Shown here: positions 36,222-44,740 of the stretch, in pieces
Layout of the letters: the number at the start of each line of letters is the position of its first letter
Position numbering within the stretch: position 1 is the first letter of the stretch
Origin: Bacillus sp. SM2101
GTDB lineage: Bacteria; Bacillota; Bacilli; Bacillales; SM2101
Assembly: GCF_018588585.1 (NCBI RefSeq)
Contig: NZ_JAEUFG010000031.1
Span: 1-46,149 of the forward strand
Length of the DNA: 46,149 nt
Direction of reading: 5' to 3'
Position numbers and translations under genes: made by a program
Notes under the pieces: generated by a model
Database searches by the model: none
Told to the model about the DNA's origin: nothing
Seen by the model: only the letters and a program-made list of their open reading frames with translations

Positions 36222-37649
36222 ATGATGAAAAAACACCTGCTTATTAACGGAGATTGGGTAAAAGCGAGCGAATATAGAGATCTATATGCCCCGTACAACG
36301 GTGATAAGTTAGCTGAGGTAGCGTTTGCAAATGAACGAGAAATAAATCTCGCAATTGATGCAGCTGATCATGCGACTAAGTCAATGGCGCAGCTAACAGC
36401 TTTTCAACGTGCACAAATTTTGATGAAACTAGTTGAATTATTAAAGGGTCGCCGTCATGAATGTGCTACGATTATCGCTAAAGAATCAGCAAAGCCTATT
36501 AAGGCAGCTATTGTTGAAGTTGACAGGACGATAATGACATATACATTTGCAGCTGAAGAGGCAAAACGGATTAATGGAGAAACAGTACCAATGGATGCCG
36601 CTCCAGGGGGAGAGAATCGAATTGCTTTTACGTTGCGTCAACCACTTGGAATTATTGCTGCTATTACCCCTTTTAACTTCCCAATGAATTTAGTAGCTCA
36701 TAAAATCGGTCCAGCAATTGCAGCTGGAAATACAATTATATTAAAGCCGGCTAGCCAAACACCACTCTCTTCTATCTACTTAGGTGAGCTATTAATGGAA
36801 TGTGGGCTACCACCAGGTGCACTCAATATAGTGACTGGAAGTGGGGCAAAAATCGGAGAAAAATTAGTGACCGACAATAGAATTAAAGCGATTACTTTTA
36901 CTGGAAGCCCACAGATTGGAAAAAAAATAAAAAACCAAGCTGGTTTAAAGCGGGTGACTTTGGAGCTTGGCTCGAACTCCGCATTATTAATCGATAAGAA
37001 CGTTAATTTAACTGACTTCATAGGGAGATGTGTTAATGGCTCTTTCTCCTTTGCTGGTCAGGTATGTATTTCATTACAACGGATTTATATTCATGAAGAA
37101 ATATATGATCAATTTGTTACGAGTTTTCTAGAAGAAACGAATAAGTTAAAAATTGGAAATCCATTAGATCATACTACTGACATCTCTTCATTAATTTCCG
37201 AGCAAGATGTTGAGCGCTCTCTTAAATGGATTAACGAAGCGGTTGTTGCTGGGGCTCAGCTAGTGATTGGTGGCCAGAGAAGAGCTAATAATATGTTAGA
37301 ACCGACTGTATTGCTTAATGTTCCTTCAACTGAAAAAGTTTCTTGTCAGGAAGTCTTTGCACCTGTTGTTATGATTAATAAAATTTCTTCAATGGAAGAA
37401 GGGATAACAGAAGTAAATGAATCTAAGTATGGCTTGCAAGCAGGGATTTTTACGAATGATCTTCAACTAGCCCTTAAGGCAGCTGATCAACTGGAGGTTG
37501 GAGGAGTTATGATAAACGACATTCCAACGTTTCGTGTAGACCATATGCCTTATGGTGGTGTTAAAGAGAGTGGAATCGGGAAAGAAGGAATAAAGTATGC
37601 AATTGATGAAATGTTAGAAACAAAATTGGTATGCTTTAGAAAAATATAA
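36222..37649 (+). CDS. Aldehyde dehydrogenase family protein
   Basis: 475 residues, full length. Catalytic Cys lies in GQVCISLQR, the general base Glu in TLELGSNS, the oxyanion Asn in PFNFPMN, and the NAD motif is FTGSPQIGKK. It follows yodQ by 24 bases with ribosome site GGGGGAG, so it belongs to the lysine unit. Aminotransferase action on the 6-amino group would yield a semialdehyde; I infer that this enzyme oxidises it to the acid used by the CoA-transferase. The B. subtilis yod operon, as I recall it, lacks this gene. Confidence 0.9.
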   Translation: MMKKHLLINGDWVKASEYRDLYAPYNGDKLAEVAFANEREINLAIDAADHATKSMAQLTAFQRAQILMKLVELLKGRRHECATIIAKESAKPIKAAIVEVDRTIMTYTFAAEEAKRINGETVPMDAAPGGENRIAFTLRQPLGIIAAITPFNFPMNLVAHKIGPAIAAGNTIILKPASQTPLSSIYLGELLMECGLPPGALNIVTGSGAKIGEKLVTDNRIKAITFTGSPQIGKKIKNQAGLKRVTLELGSNSALLIDKNVNLTDFIGRCVNGSFSFAGQVCISLQRIYIHEEIYDQFVTSFLEETNKLKIGNPLDHTTDISSLISEQDVERSLKWINEAVVAGAQLVIGGQRRANNMLEPTVLLNVPSTEKVSCQEVFAPVVMINKISSMEEGITEVNESKYGLQAGIFTNDLQLALKAADQLEVGGVMINDIPTFRVDHMPYGGVKESGIGKEGIKYAIDEMLETKLVCFRKI

Positions 37650-37855
37650 ACTGTTTTTTTAACAGTCACCCCTCAAAGGACTAGAAGACATTGATGAAAA
37701 TTAGCTTTTCACACCCTTTACGGAAGCATCCAAAAAATCTAACAATAATACTATAATTATTAAAAAATGTGCTAAAAAATTAGGCTTTTCAATAAAATAA
37801 ATCTTCTATTGTTGAATATGATAAGCATAACAAAAAGAAGATTGGTGGGTTACGA

Positions 37856-38455
37856 ATGGTCAGTCGAGGTCAGCAACTTGAAGTTATAGGTGCTTGGTTA
37901 CAAGTAGCAGGTACAGTTATTGCTGCGATTGGCCAATCTGAACAAATTCCAGAGGAAGCTGGAATAGCCGAGGAGTTAATTAGTATAGGAAATGGCTTAG
38001 AAGCAGTGGGCAATTCATTACAGGCTGTAGGGAGAGAACAAGACTTACCAGCAAGTGGAGCTGAAGAGGCTGAGACGTTATTGATCATTGGTAGCTGGCT
38101 GCAAGCAGGCGGGAATGTAACAAATGTAGTAGGTAATGAGATAGATATATTAGGTGAAGAAGAGGAAGGTTTTCAGGTCTACTTGCTTGGTAATATAGTC
38201 CAATCAATAGGAGCTGCGTTTGAAGCAATAGGAGCTAGTATGGAGGAGTCAGAGTACCAAAGCTTTGGTGTTATTGGCAATGGGCTTCAGACACTTGGAA
38301 CTGCATTAGATGCTATAGGGATTGTTTACATTTTACAAGGGCAAGAGGACTTAGGTGAACAAATTGCTAGAGTTGGGAGCTGGCTACAAGTAATTGGAGC
38401 CTCATTAGCGGCTATAGGGCTGACGAAAGAAACACAGCTCTTAAATGATAATTAA
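37856..38455 (+). CDS. Repetitive protein of the DUF6944 type
   Basis: 199 residues made of six copies of a roughly 33-residue repeat whose core is IG-x-(W/G)-LQ-x2-G-x5-(A/V)-(I/V)-G. Cores begin near residues 10, 43, 77, 110, 139 and 172 (VIGAWLQVAG, SIGNGLEAVG, IIGSWLQAGG, LLGNIVQSIG, VIGNGLQTLG, RVGSWLQVIG). I recall this as the DUF6944 repetitive-protein family, known from sporulating bacilli; the function is unknown. It has no signal peptide. The amphipathic repeats suggest a helical bundle or membrane-surface binding. The ribosome site is weak. Confidence 0.75.
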   Translation: MVSRGQQLEVIGAWLQVAGTVIAAIGQSEQIPEEAGIAEELISIGNGLEAVGNSLQAVGREQDLPASGAEEAETLLIIGSWLQAGGNVTNVVGNEIDILGEEEEGFQVYLLGNIVQSIGAAFEAIGASMEESEYQSFGVIGNGLQTLGTALDAIGIVYILQGQEDLGEQIARVGSWLQVIGASLAAIGLTKETQLLNDN

Positions 38456-38584
38456 CGGTGTTTTTCGCAAGCTTTGTAATGTTGATTTTGTTAAAAAATC
38501 ACATATCCCAGTGTGTGCTGATGAATAGGTCATAAAAACGCGAGATATATGATCTACGTATAAAGTTAGCACAAAGCATCAACA

Positions 38585-38723
38585 GGCTATTTTCGATTTT
38601 GAAACATCAAGAAAATAAAGTTGACGTGTTACTCAAAAGTCATCGCTTTAGTAGAAGAAAAGATGCCACGTAATTTAGCTGTATTCGTGTTTATTTGTTA
38701 GCTCGAAAAACATGAAAATAGCC
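38585..38723 (-). repeat. Dispersed short repeat element, copy 9
   Basis: Perfect 10-bp terminal inverted repeats GGCTATTTTC (38585-38594) and GAAAATAGCC (38714-38723) bound 139 bp. The minus-strand interior has ACGTGGCATCTTTTCTTCTA, similar to TCGTGGCATCTTCTCTTTTC in copy 6 (about 45688-45707). Confidence 0.7.
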
Positions 38724-38730
38724 TTTATAT

Positions 38731-38757
38731 AAAAAAATCTGACAAACAACGTCAGAC
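38731..38757 (-). terminator. Terminator of the minus-strand zinc-ribbon/SASP pair
   Basis: On the minus strand TCTGAC-GTTGTTT-GTCAGA is followed by TTTTTTT. Confidence 0.85.
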
Positions 38758-38781
38758 TTTGTATGTGGTAGAATGAAGTCT

Positions 38782-39045
38782 TTAAGAATTTGTTGGAGGA
38801 GAATGGCTATGCTCATTTTGAAAATGTTCTGCCATTTTTATGAATCGCTGCTCGTCTTCGATTAATCCACAGCTTGCGCATTGGAGCTTTCTTGCTGGCC
38901 CGTTATATTGCAGATGAAACGGCTCGAGGTTGTTCAGCTCTTCTACTTCTCCATTCTCTAAGTTAATTTTAACAGGCGTAACAACTTGATCTATCATATT
39001 GAAACGGCTTCTAGCTTGACATGATGGACAGCTATAGCTTGGCAT
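38782..39045 (-). CDS. Small zinc-ribbon-like protein
   Basis: 87 residues. Two CxxC pairs, YSCPSCQ near the N-terminus (Cys6, Cys9) and LQCASCG near residue 56, frame a beta-rich part (VVTPVKINLENGEVEEL); this should bind one zinc. The tail is His/Ser/Pro-rich. The family is not recognised. It is co-directional with the SASP gene 12 bases upstream, so the two are probably transcribed together in the forespore. The ribosome site AGGAGG is clear. Confidence 0.75.
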   Translation of the reverse strand: MPSYSCPSCQARSRFNMIDQVVTPVKINLENGEVEELNNLEPFHLQYNGPARKLQCASCGLIEDEQRFIKMAEHFQNEHSHSPPTNS

Positions 39046-39057
39046 ATATGAAACCTC

Positions 39058-39339
39058 CTATTGTTTGTTATTGACGTATAGTTTTTTTCCCATCTTAACC
39101 AGTTCTTTTACCATCGTCCCACCTATTTGACCACCAATTTTACCTGCATCAGTAGATGTTATGTGACCATTGTAATCATGAGATAGGGGTATATTTTTGT
39201 CTTTTGCTATTTCATATTTAAGACTGTTAGCATCATTTGTTAATGTTCGATAACCTTGCTGTTCCATTACTTTATGTTTAAAATGTGTAACGGCCTCCCT
39301 AGCTTCAGGAACGAGGAGCTTTCTCCGGGAACGTGACAT
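39058..39339 (-). CDS. Alpha/beta-type small acid-soluble spore protein
   Basis: 93 residues. KYEIAKD holds the EIA site cut by germination protease, and the C-terminal DAGKIGGQIGGTMVKELVKM matches the second SASP block (GxxGGxx-K-x-V). SASPs coat DNA in the dormant spore and protect it from UV and heat. The N-terminal start SRSRRKLLVPEAR is basic. It is longer than the usual 60-75 residues, with the loop between the two blocks extended. The ribosome site AAGGAGG precedes the ATG. Confidence 0.9.
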   Translation of the reverse strand: MSRSRRKLLVPEAREAVTHFKHKVMEQQGYRTLTNDANSLKYEIAKDKNIPLSHDYNGHITSTDAGKIGGQIGGTMVKELVKMGKKLYVNNKQ

Positions 39340-39360
39340 ATTTTATCCCTCCTTATGGTA

Positions 39361-39390
39361 TATATTGACCACAAATGTAAAACTCATTCA
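39361..39390 (-). promoter_or_regulatory. Candidate sigma-G/F promoter of the SASP gene
   Basis: On the minus strand TGAATG (39390-39385) and CAATATA (39367-39361) are 17 bp apart. The first is close to the sigma-G -35 (TGAATA); the second is a weaker match to CATACTA. It is correctly placed upstream of a forespore gene. Confidence 0.35.
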
Positions 39391-39483
39391 GTAAAATATT
39401 AATTTTTTCTCTAGCTATAAAAATTTAAATCTTTTCAGTTCGGACTTTGCTGTTCCGACGATGTTCAAAATAGTTTAAACTCT

Positions 39484-39525
39484 AGCTTACAACAATAACA
39501 ACAAAAATCTGTCGAAAAAGAGCCT
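39484..39525 (+). repeat. Dispersed short repeat, copy 5 (right end)
   Basis: TTACAACAATAACAACAAAA followed by GTCGAAAAAGAGCCT matches the family right end. No left end is visible. It lies in the leader of yodP. Confidence 0.55.
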
Positions 39526-39608
39526 ATAGGTAAACAGTATGCTACAACAATAAATGGTGAAAAAAACTGGTAAATTTGTTACCATTTATTATAAAGGGGG
39601 AAGAAGCT

Positions 39609-40469
39609 TTGGCTGTTAAAAAGTACTTCGATCATATTCAACTAAAGGAAAAGACTTTTACTGCAGAAGTAACATTAGATTATTTCAATAAACGACTAAA
39701 AATTGATGACTACCGAGGAGATGTTGGGTCATTACTTGTAGTCATCAATGAATTAATACAAACACATTCTTTTACCAAAGGAATTGTAAAAGTGAGAAAT
39801 GAGCATTTACATATTTTTTTGCAGCATGGTTTTATGTTAGAGGCAGTTTTTCAAAAAATGTTTAATGGTAGTGATGCGTATTGTATGTGTAAGTATTATG
39901 ACGATTCTCGATATACAAGTAATAATTGGATAGAAGAAGATAAAATACTTACAGCAGTTCAAAAACTAGAGGATAGTGATCTTCGACCGCAACTACCAGA
40001 CGGTTATATAGTGAGAAAAGCAACTCATGCTGATGCTAATCACTTAGCAAAGCTTTATGCCACTGTCTTCGAAATATATCCTACGCCATTAAACGATCCG
40101 AATTACATAACTAACATCATAAATAACGGAACAATTTTCTTCGTGGTTGAGCATCAAGCTGAAATCGTGAGCGCAGCCTCAGCTGAAATCAATCAAGAGT
40201 ATAATAATGCAGAATTAACTGATTGCGCAACTTTGACACAGCATCGTAAATTTGGTTTGATGAAAATCCTCCTATTACAATTAGAACAGGAACTAATAAA
40301 TCACAATATTTATTGTGCTTATTCAATCGCTCGTGCACTTTCATACGGTATGAATGCTGTGCTAAAGCAATTAGGCTACTCGTATACAGGAAGGCTTAAA
40401 AATAATTGTTATATATTTGATAAGCTTGAAGATATGAATGTATGGGTGAAAGATTTATCAAGTAATTAA
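39609..40469 (+). CDS. yodP: Beta-lysine N-acetyltransferase (AblB/YodP-like)
   Basis: 286 residues from TTG 39609, with AAAGGGGGAAG (39593-39603) just upstream. An N-terminal domain (about 1-120, DYFNKRLKIDDYRGDV) precedes a GNAT domain (about 135-275; ATHADANHLAKLYATVFE, VVEHQAEIVSAASAEIN, TLTQHRKFGLMKILLLQLE). The two-domain build matches AblB/YodP, which acetylate the 6-amino group of beta-lysine made by KamA. It is the first gene after the spore-gene interlude, followed by the activator and kamA. Confidence 0.88.
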   Translation: MAVKKYFDHIQLKEKTFTAEVTLDYFNKRLKIDDYRGDVGSLLVVINELIQTHSFTKGIVKVRNEHLHIFLQHGFMLEAVFQKMFNGSDAYCMCKYYDDSRYTSNNWIEEDKILTAVQKLEDSDLRPQLPDGYIVRKATHADANHLAKLYATVFEIYPTPLNDPNYITNIINNGTIFFVVEHQAEIVSAASAEINQEYNNAELTDCATLTQHRKFGLMKILLLQLEQELINHNIYCAYSIARALSYGMNAVLKQLGYSYTGRLKNNCYIFDKLEDMNVWVKDLSSN

Positions 40470-40541
40470 CGATATTAATAATGCCAATATTCTGGCACTT
40501 ATTGCCGATATTTAAGCATCATTTTAGAAGGGGGCTACCAT

Positions 40542-41945
40542 TTGTTTATCGAACAGGTAAACACAGAGGAAATGGTTAAAGCAATATTAGGAAGTATAGA
40601 TGAAGCAATTCATGTAGTAGACAATAATGGAGTGACCATTTTCTATAATAATATAGCAGCCAAGCATGACGGAGTGTCGATAGAGGAAGTTTTAGGGAAA
40701 CACTTACTTCATGCATTCCCATCACTGACAGAAAAAACAAGTACTTTGTTGAAGGTCATAGCATCAAAAAAACCTATTTTTCATTTACCGCAAACGTATA
40801 AAAACATTCGGGGGGAGTTAATCGATACAGTCAACACAACGATACCGATTATTGTAAATGATAACATAGTTGGAGCGGTAGAAATCGCTAAAGATTATTC
40901 GAAAATGAAATTACTTTCACAGAAGCTCATGGATCTACAGTCTAAGCTGAATATTACTACAAAAAAACCTAAGAAGATAAATGGGGCAAAATACACGTTT
41001 GAAGATATTTTAACTGTAAATAAAGCTGTTGAGCATGTGAAGGAGCAGGCAAAAAAAATAGCTAAGAACGCTTCTACTGTACTCGTATACGGAGAGACTG
41101 GTAGCGGAAAGGAATTGCTTGTACATGCTATTCACAATGAGTCTATACGTAAATCAGGGGCTTTTATCGTGCAAAACTGTGCAGCTTTACCAGAAAATTT
41201 ACTAGAGGGCTTGTTATTTGGAACAGTAAAAGGAAGCTACACAGGTGCTGTTGATCGTCCTGGTTTATTCGAAATCGCACATGGAGGTACGCTATTCTTA
41301 GATGAAATAAATTCAATGCCACTAGAACTTCAAGCTAAACTTTTACGTGTATTAGAGGATGGGTTAGTTAGACGAGTAGGGAGTGAGTTTGCGTATCAAG
41401 TAGATGTGAGGGTTATCGTGGCATTAAATGAAACTCCTGCTAATTGTTTAAAAAACAACCAACTTAGACCTGACTTGTATTATCGCTTAAACGTTTTATC
41501 ACTAGAAATACCTCCCTTGAGAGCAAGGAAAGATGATATATCATTTCTGCTTAAGTATTTTGTAGCTAGTTATAATCAATCTTCTGCAATGGGGGCAATA
41601 CATATAAACGAAGAGGTTTATGAATATATTAACAATTATTCATGGCCGGGGAACATAAGGGAATTAAAGCATACCGTCGAGTATGCGATGACCTTACTTG
41701 ACGGTAAAGAATTAACATTAGAGCATATTCCACATAACATCATTTCCATTGTGAAAAAAAACAATGAAGTGCTAATTGAACGACATCAGACAATTAAGCC
41801 GCTAAGAGAAGTGCTAAGCCAAACTGAAAAAACGATGATTGAATCAGCAATACAAACAGCCCAAGGTAATATTCAACAAGCAGCGAAGATGCTACAAATC
41901 CCTAGACAAACGCTTCAATATAAAATGAAAAAGTTTAACCTTTAG
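40542..41945 (+). CDS. Sigma-54-dependent activator of the lysine cluster (KamR-like)
   Basis: 467 residues: an N-terminal PAS sensor (about 10-120), a linker, an AAA+ domain with Walker A GETGSGKE (184-191), the sigma-54 contact loop GSYTGA (231-236), Walker [11 protein letters not shown], and a C-terminal Fis-type helix-turn-helix ([23 protein letters not shown]). The usual loop is GAFTGA; here it is GSYTGA. The TTG start 40542 follows AAGGGGG. A -24/-12 promoter stands before the next gene, kamA, so this is very likely its activator; similar regulators are reported for kam loci in the B. cereus group. Confidence 0.9.
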   Translation: MFIEQVNTEEMVKAILGSIDEAIHVVDNNGVTIFYNNIAAKHDGVSIEEVLGKHLLHAFPSLTEKTSTLLKVIASKKPIFHLPQTYKNIRGELIDTVNTTIPIIVNDNIVGAVEIAKDYSKMKLLSQKLMDLQSKLNITTKKPKKINGAKYTFEDILTVNKAVEHVKEQAKKIAKNASTVLVYGETGSGKELLVHAIHNESIRKSGAFIVQNCAALPENLLEGLLFGTVKGSYTGAVDRPGLFEIAHGGTLFLDEINSMPLELQAKLLRVLEDGLVRRVGSEFAYQVDVRVIVALNETPANCLKNNQLRPDLYYRLNVLSLEIPPLRARKDDISFLLKYFVASYNQSSAMGAIHINEEVYEYINNYSWPGNIRELKHTVEYAMTLLDGKELTLEHIPHNIISIVKKNNEVLIERHQTIKPLREVLSQTEKTMIESAIQTAQGNIQQAAKMLQIPRQTLQYKMKKFNL

Positions 41946-41948
41946 GAT

Positions 41949-41974
41949 AACTGCCAAATTATTGGCAGTTTTTT
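41949..41974 (+). terminator. Terminator after the activator gene
   Basis: AACTGCCAA (41949-41957), 4-nt loop, TTGGCAGTT (41962-41970), then a T-run. It is strong and separates the activator from kamA, which therefore needs its own promoter. Confidence 0.9.
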
Positions 41975-42091
41975 GTTTATCGTAGCTAAAAAAACAGAAA
42001 ATACTACAACAAATTATTTTGAATTTTTTTCTTCCAGCCGTTGAATATGAAGAAATGTAGGATGAAACGTATTGTTTGCACGTCTTATTAC

Positions 42092-42104
42092 TATCGTTAC
42101 GATA
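42092..42104. promoter_or_regulatory. Palindrome near the kamA promoter
   Basis: TATCGT-T-ACGATA is a perfect 13-bp palindrome 15 bases upstream of the -24 box. It could bind a repressor or the activator, although activator sites usually lie farther upstream. Confidence 0.4.
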
Positions 42105-42118
42105 CTAATAGTATTCAT

Positions 42119-42134
42119 TGGCATGAAAGTTGCA
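42119..42134 (+). promoter_or_regulatory. Sigma-54 (-24/-12) promoter of kamA
   Basis: TGGCAT-GAAAG-TTGCA matches the consensus TGGCAC-N5-TTGCA. GG at 42120-42121 and GC at 42132-42133 have the exact 10-base separation. The predicted start near 42145 leaves a short leader before the ribosome site AAGAGGAG (42156-42163). Confidence 0.85.
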
Positions 42135-42170
42135 AGATAAATATAAAAATGTGAAAAGAGGAGATTGTAA

Positions 42171-43583
42171 ATGTTTGATTTATATAAACCTTCTAGACAT
42201 TGGAAAGATATAGAATTATGGAAGGATACATCTGAGGTGGAATGGAACGACTGGATTTGGCAGCTTACGAATACCATTCGAACGTTAGATGATTTAAGGA
42301 AGGTTATTAACCTAACCCCTGAAGAAGAAGAAGGAGTTAGAATATCGACGAAAACTATTCCGTTAAATATAACACCATATTATGCTTCATTAATGAATCC
42401 TGATGATCCACGATGTCCAATAAGAATGCAATCTGTTCCAGTTGCAAACGAAATCTATAAAACACAATACGATCTAGAAGACCCATTGTATGAAGATGAA
42501 GATTCTCCTGTTCCAGGCTTAACACACCGGTATCCTGACCGCGTATTGTTTCTCGTAACAAATCAATGCTCAATGTATTGTAGATATTGCACGAGACGTC
42601 GTTTCTCAGGTCAAATTGGTATGGGAGTACCGAAAAAACAGCTCGATGCTGCAATTGCATATATTAGGGATGCAAAAGAAGTTCGTGATGTTTTAATATC
42701 AGGAGGCGATGGACTTTTAATCAATGACAATATTTTAGAATATATTCTAAAAAACTTAAGAGCCATCCCACATGTAGAAATTATCCGTATAGGAACAAGG
42801 GCTCCTGTCGTGTTTCCACAAAGGATTACTGAAAACTTGTGCAAAATTTTAAAAAAATACCATCCAATTTGGTTAAATACTCATTTTAATACATCAATAG
42901 AGATTACAGAAGAATCAAAAAGAGCATGTGAAATGCTTGCAAATGCTGGTGTTCCTTTAGGGAATCAATCTGTAATTTTAGCTGGTATCAATGATAGTGT
43001 TCCGATTATGAAGAAGCTCATGCATGATTTAGTTAAAATACGTGTGCGTCCTTACTATATTTATCAGTGTGATCTCTCAGAAGGAATAAGCCATTTTAGG
43101 GCACCTGTTTCTAAAGGTATTGAAATTATAGAAGGATTACGAGGGCACACATCAGGATATGCCGTACCGACTTTCGTAGTTGATGCACCTGGTGGAGGAG
43201 GTAAAATTGCTGTTCAACCTAATTATTTGATCTCCCAAAGTGCAGACAAAGTTGTGTTACGTAATTTTGAAGGTGTTATTACGACATACCCTGAGCCAGA
43301 AAACTATGTAGCGGGTAGAGCCGATGGGTATTTTAAAGAAATTTATCCATCTATGGATGAGAAGAAATCATCAATTGGGATAGCGGGTTTAATGAATGAG
43401 GAACAATTTAACCTTATTCCTGAAGGGGTATCAAGACTAAACCGACGTCAAGACTATGACCAAAACCCTGATCATAGTTCATTAAAAGATAAAAGAGAAA
43501 AACGAGATGTATTAAAAGAAAAAAAATATCAATCACAAATACAAAAATTAGAAAAAAATAACGAATCAACAAAAGAGGCTTGA
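42171..43583 (+). CDS. kamA: Lysine 2,3-aminomutase
   Basis: 470 residues, the usual KamA length. The radical-SAM cluster motif is C-x3-C-x2-C at Cys133, Cys137 and Cys140 (NQCSMYCRYCTRRRF). PLP- and substrate-binding parts follow (ISGGDGLL, RIGTRAPVVFPQRIT, THFNTSIEIT, PYYIYQCDLSEG, PTFVVDAPGGGGK). It converts L-lysine to L-beta-lysine using SAM, an iron-sulfur cluster and PLP. The tail after residue 415 is charged and variable. ATG 42171 follows AAGAGGAG. It is the first gene after the sigma-54 promoter and ends 5 bases before yokU. Confidence 0.95.
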   Translation: MFDLYKPSRHWKDIELWKDTSEVEWNDWIWQLTNTIRTLDDLRKVINLTPEEEEGVRISTKTIPLNITPYYASLMNPDDPRCPIRMQSVPVANEIYKTQYDLEDPLYEDEDSPVPGLTHRYPDRVLFLVTNQCSMYCRYCTRRRFSGQIGMGVPKKQLDAAIAYIRDAKEVRDVLISGGDGLLINDNILEYILKNLRAIPHVEIIRIGTRAPVVFPQRITENLCKILKKYHPIWLNTHFNTSIEITEESKRACEMLANAGVPLGNQSVILAGINDSVPIMKKLMHDLVKIRVRPYYIYQCDLSEGISHFRAPVSKGIEIIEGLRGHTSGYAVPTFVVDAPGGGGKIAVQPNYLISQSADKVVLRNFEGVITTYPEPENYVAGRADGYFKEIYPSMDEKKSSIGIAGLMNEEQFNLIPEGVSRLNRRQDYDQNPDHSSLKDKREKRDVLKEKKYQSQIQKLEKNNESTKEA

Positions 43584-43588
43584 TACAA

Positions 43589-43873
43589 ATGGTTAATCAA
43601 ATCGGTTGTCAATGGTGTGAATCGGATAAAATAAAACACGAACAAAATACTGTTTATTGGGAATTACCAGATGGTACGAAGGCTATACAGATTAATGCTG
43701 TACCATGCATTACATGTTTAACGTGTGGTATCGAATATCAAGAAGAAGCAATAGTAGACACAATAGAAGAGCAACTGTTGTTAATCAATACTGAGCAAAT
43801 CCAACAGTCAATTACTTATGAGGAACTGTTAGCAATACCACGTTTATTAAAGAAGAATTACTTCAAGTTTTAA
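43589..43873 (+). CDS. yokU: YokU family small zinc-finger protein
   Basis: 94 residues. Two CxxC pairs (CQWC near residue 7; CLTC near 42) are separated by a beta strand (TVYWELPDGTKAIQI), as in YokU/YgiT-type MqsA N-terminal zinc domains, and a helical tail follows. It accompanies kamA in many bacilli; its role is unknown. ATG 43589 has AAAAGAGG upstream, inside the end of kamA. A strong terminator at 43969 closes the unit. Confidence 0.85.
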   Translation: MVNQIGCQWCESDKIKHEQNTVYWELPDGTKAIQINAVPCITCLTCGIEYQEEAIVDTIEEQLLLINTEQIQQSITYEELLAIPRLLKKNYFKF

Positions 43874-43968
43874 TTAAATCTGTTATAAACATGTTTGCTA
43901 CAAGTAGTAAGTAAAAACATTGATATATCAGCATGCTCAATTATTACGTCCTTGAATGTTTGAAATAT

Positions 43969-44002
43969 CTGCTTCTGATTTTATAAGAAGCAGGTTTTTT
44001 TT
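43969..44002 (+). terminator. Terminator of kamA-yokU
   Basis: CTGCTTCT (43969-43976) pairs with AGAAGCAG (43986-43993), followed by eight T. The rest of the 43874-44189 gap shows no gene. Confidence 0.9.
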
Positions 44003-44189
44003 ACAAAATTTATATAGTGTTCCAAAATTGTTACTGTATGGTTTCCTTTTTCGTAAAAGTGTCAAGAACATTTATAATAATATAATTTCAAATCTCTATA
44101 AAGAAAAATGAATGAACTTATTAATTACAGCAGCTCTACTGCATTCTGTATTTTAAAAAAAATGACCATTGTTAGGCAGTTTAGTTTTT

Positions 44190-44495
44190 CTAAAAGAATA
44201 GCATCTTTCCCGTAATTTCAAACATTATATTATCCAATAAAGCCAAAAAAGAAGCTGCAAAAACAAATGCAATTATTGATAATACTATCCTATTTTTTAA
44301 TTGAATAGCATTGAACCGTTTATAAGACCTGTCAAATAACATAATTATTAATATAAGGAGAGGTAAGCTTATACTAATAGCTAATAAATCAATTCGATCA
44401 AACGGTTTACTTAAATATTTATCGGTATAAAAATTGATAACTATAAATGTAATAAATAACATGAATTGATAAACAAAAAATTTTAAGCAGTACAT
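44190..44495 (-). CDS. Small membrane protein
   Basis: 101 residues with three predicted transmembrane helices (about 4-22, 35-54 and 70-90) separated by charged loops (DKYLSKPFDRID, DRSYKRFNAIQLKNR). The family is not recognised. Minus-strand ATG 44495 is preceded by TTTGGAG at 10 bases. It stands alone between the kamA terminator and other small membrane genes. Confidence 0.65.
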   Translation of the reverse strand: MYCLKFFVYQFMLFITFIVINFYTDKYLSKPFDRIDLLAISISLPLLILIIMLFDRSYKRFNAIQLKNRIVLSIIAFVFAASFLALLDNIMFEITGKMLFF

Positions 44496-44740
44496 GTATG
44501 ATTTACTCCAAATTATAAGGCGTCATTAATATAATACCTATACTTTGATGATTTAATTTGAAAAATTGTTCATAAAGTAGCCTTTTTCATTTCACTTATT
44601 TAATCCAGAAGGATCGTTTGTTTCTCACAGTAATAATGCGGGCAAGTATTAACAATATTTAACTTTGATATGTTACAACAACTTTAGCCATAATGGAATA
44701 GAAAAAATGTGTTAAAAGACAAGTATGATGGAGAAAAGAA

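Larger units (their letters stand above)
38456..38781. other. Gap holding repeat copy 9 and a terminator
   Basis: No gene is seen beyond the repeat element at 38585-38723 and the minus-strand terminator at 38731-38757. Confidence 0.5.

Noticed and set aside
37650..37666. Terminator after the aldehyde dehydrogenase (ACTGTT/AACAGT)
   Set aside because: Only a 6-bp stem with T in the loop and no T-run after it; too weak to list.
40487..40520. Sigma-54 promoter (TGGCAC...TTGCC) before the activator gene
   Set aside because: GG and GC are only 8 bases apart instead of 10, so the -24/-12 geometry fails.
44041..44085. Another copy of the short repeat (CCTTTTTCGTAAAAGTG)
   Set aside because: Similarity is limited to a few bases around TTTTCGTAAA and no second end is present.
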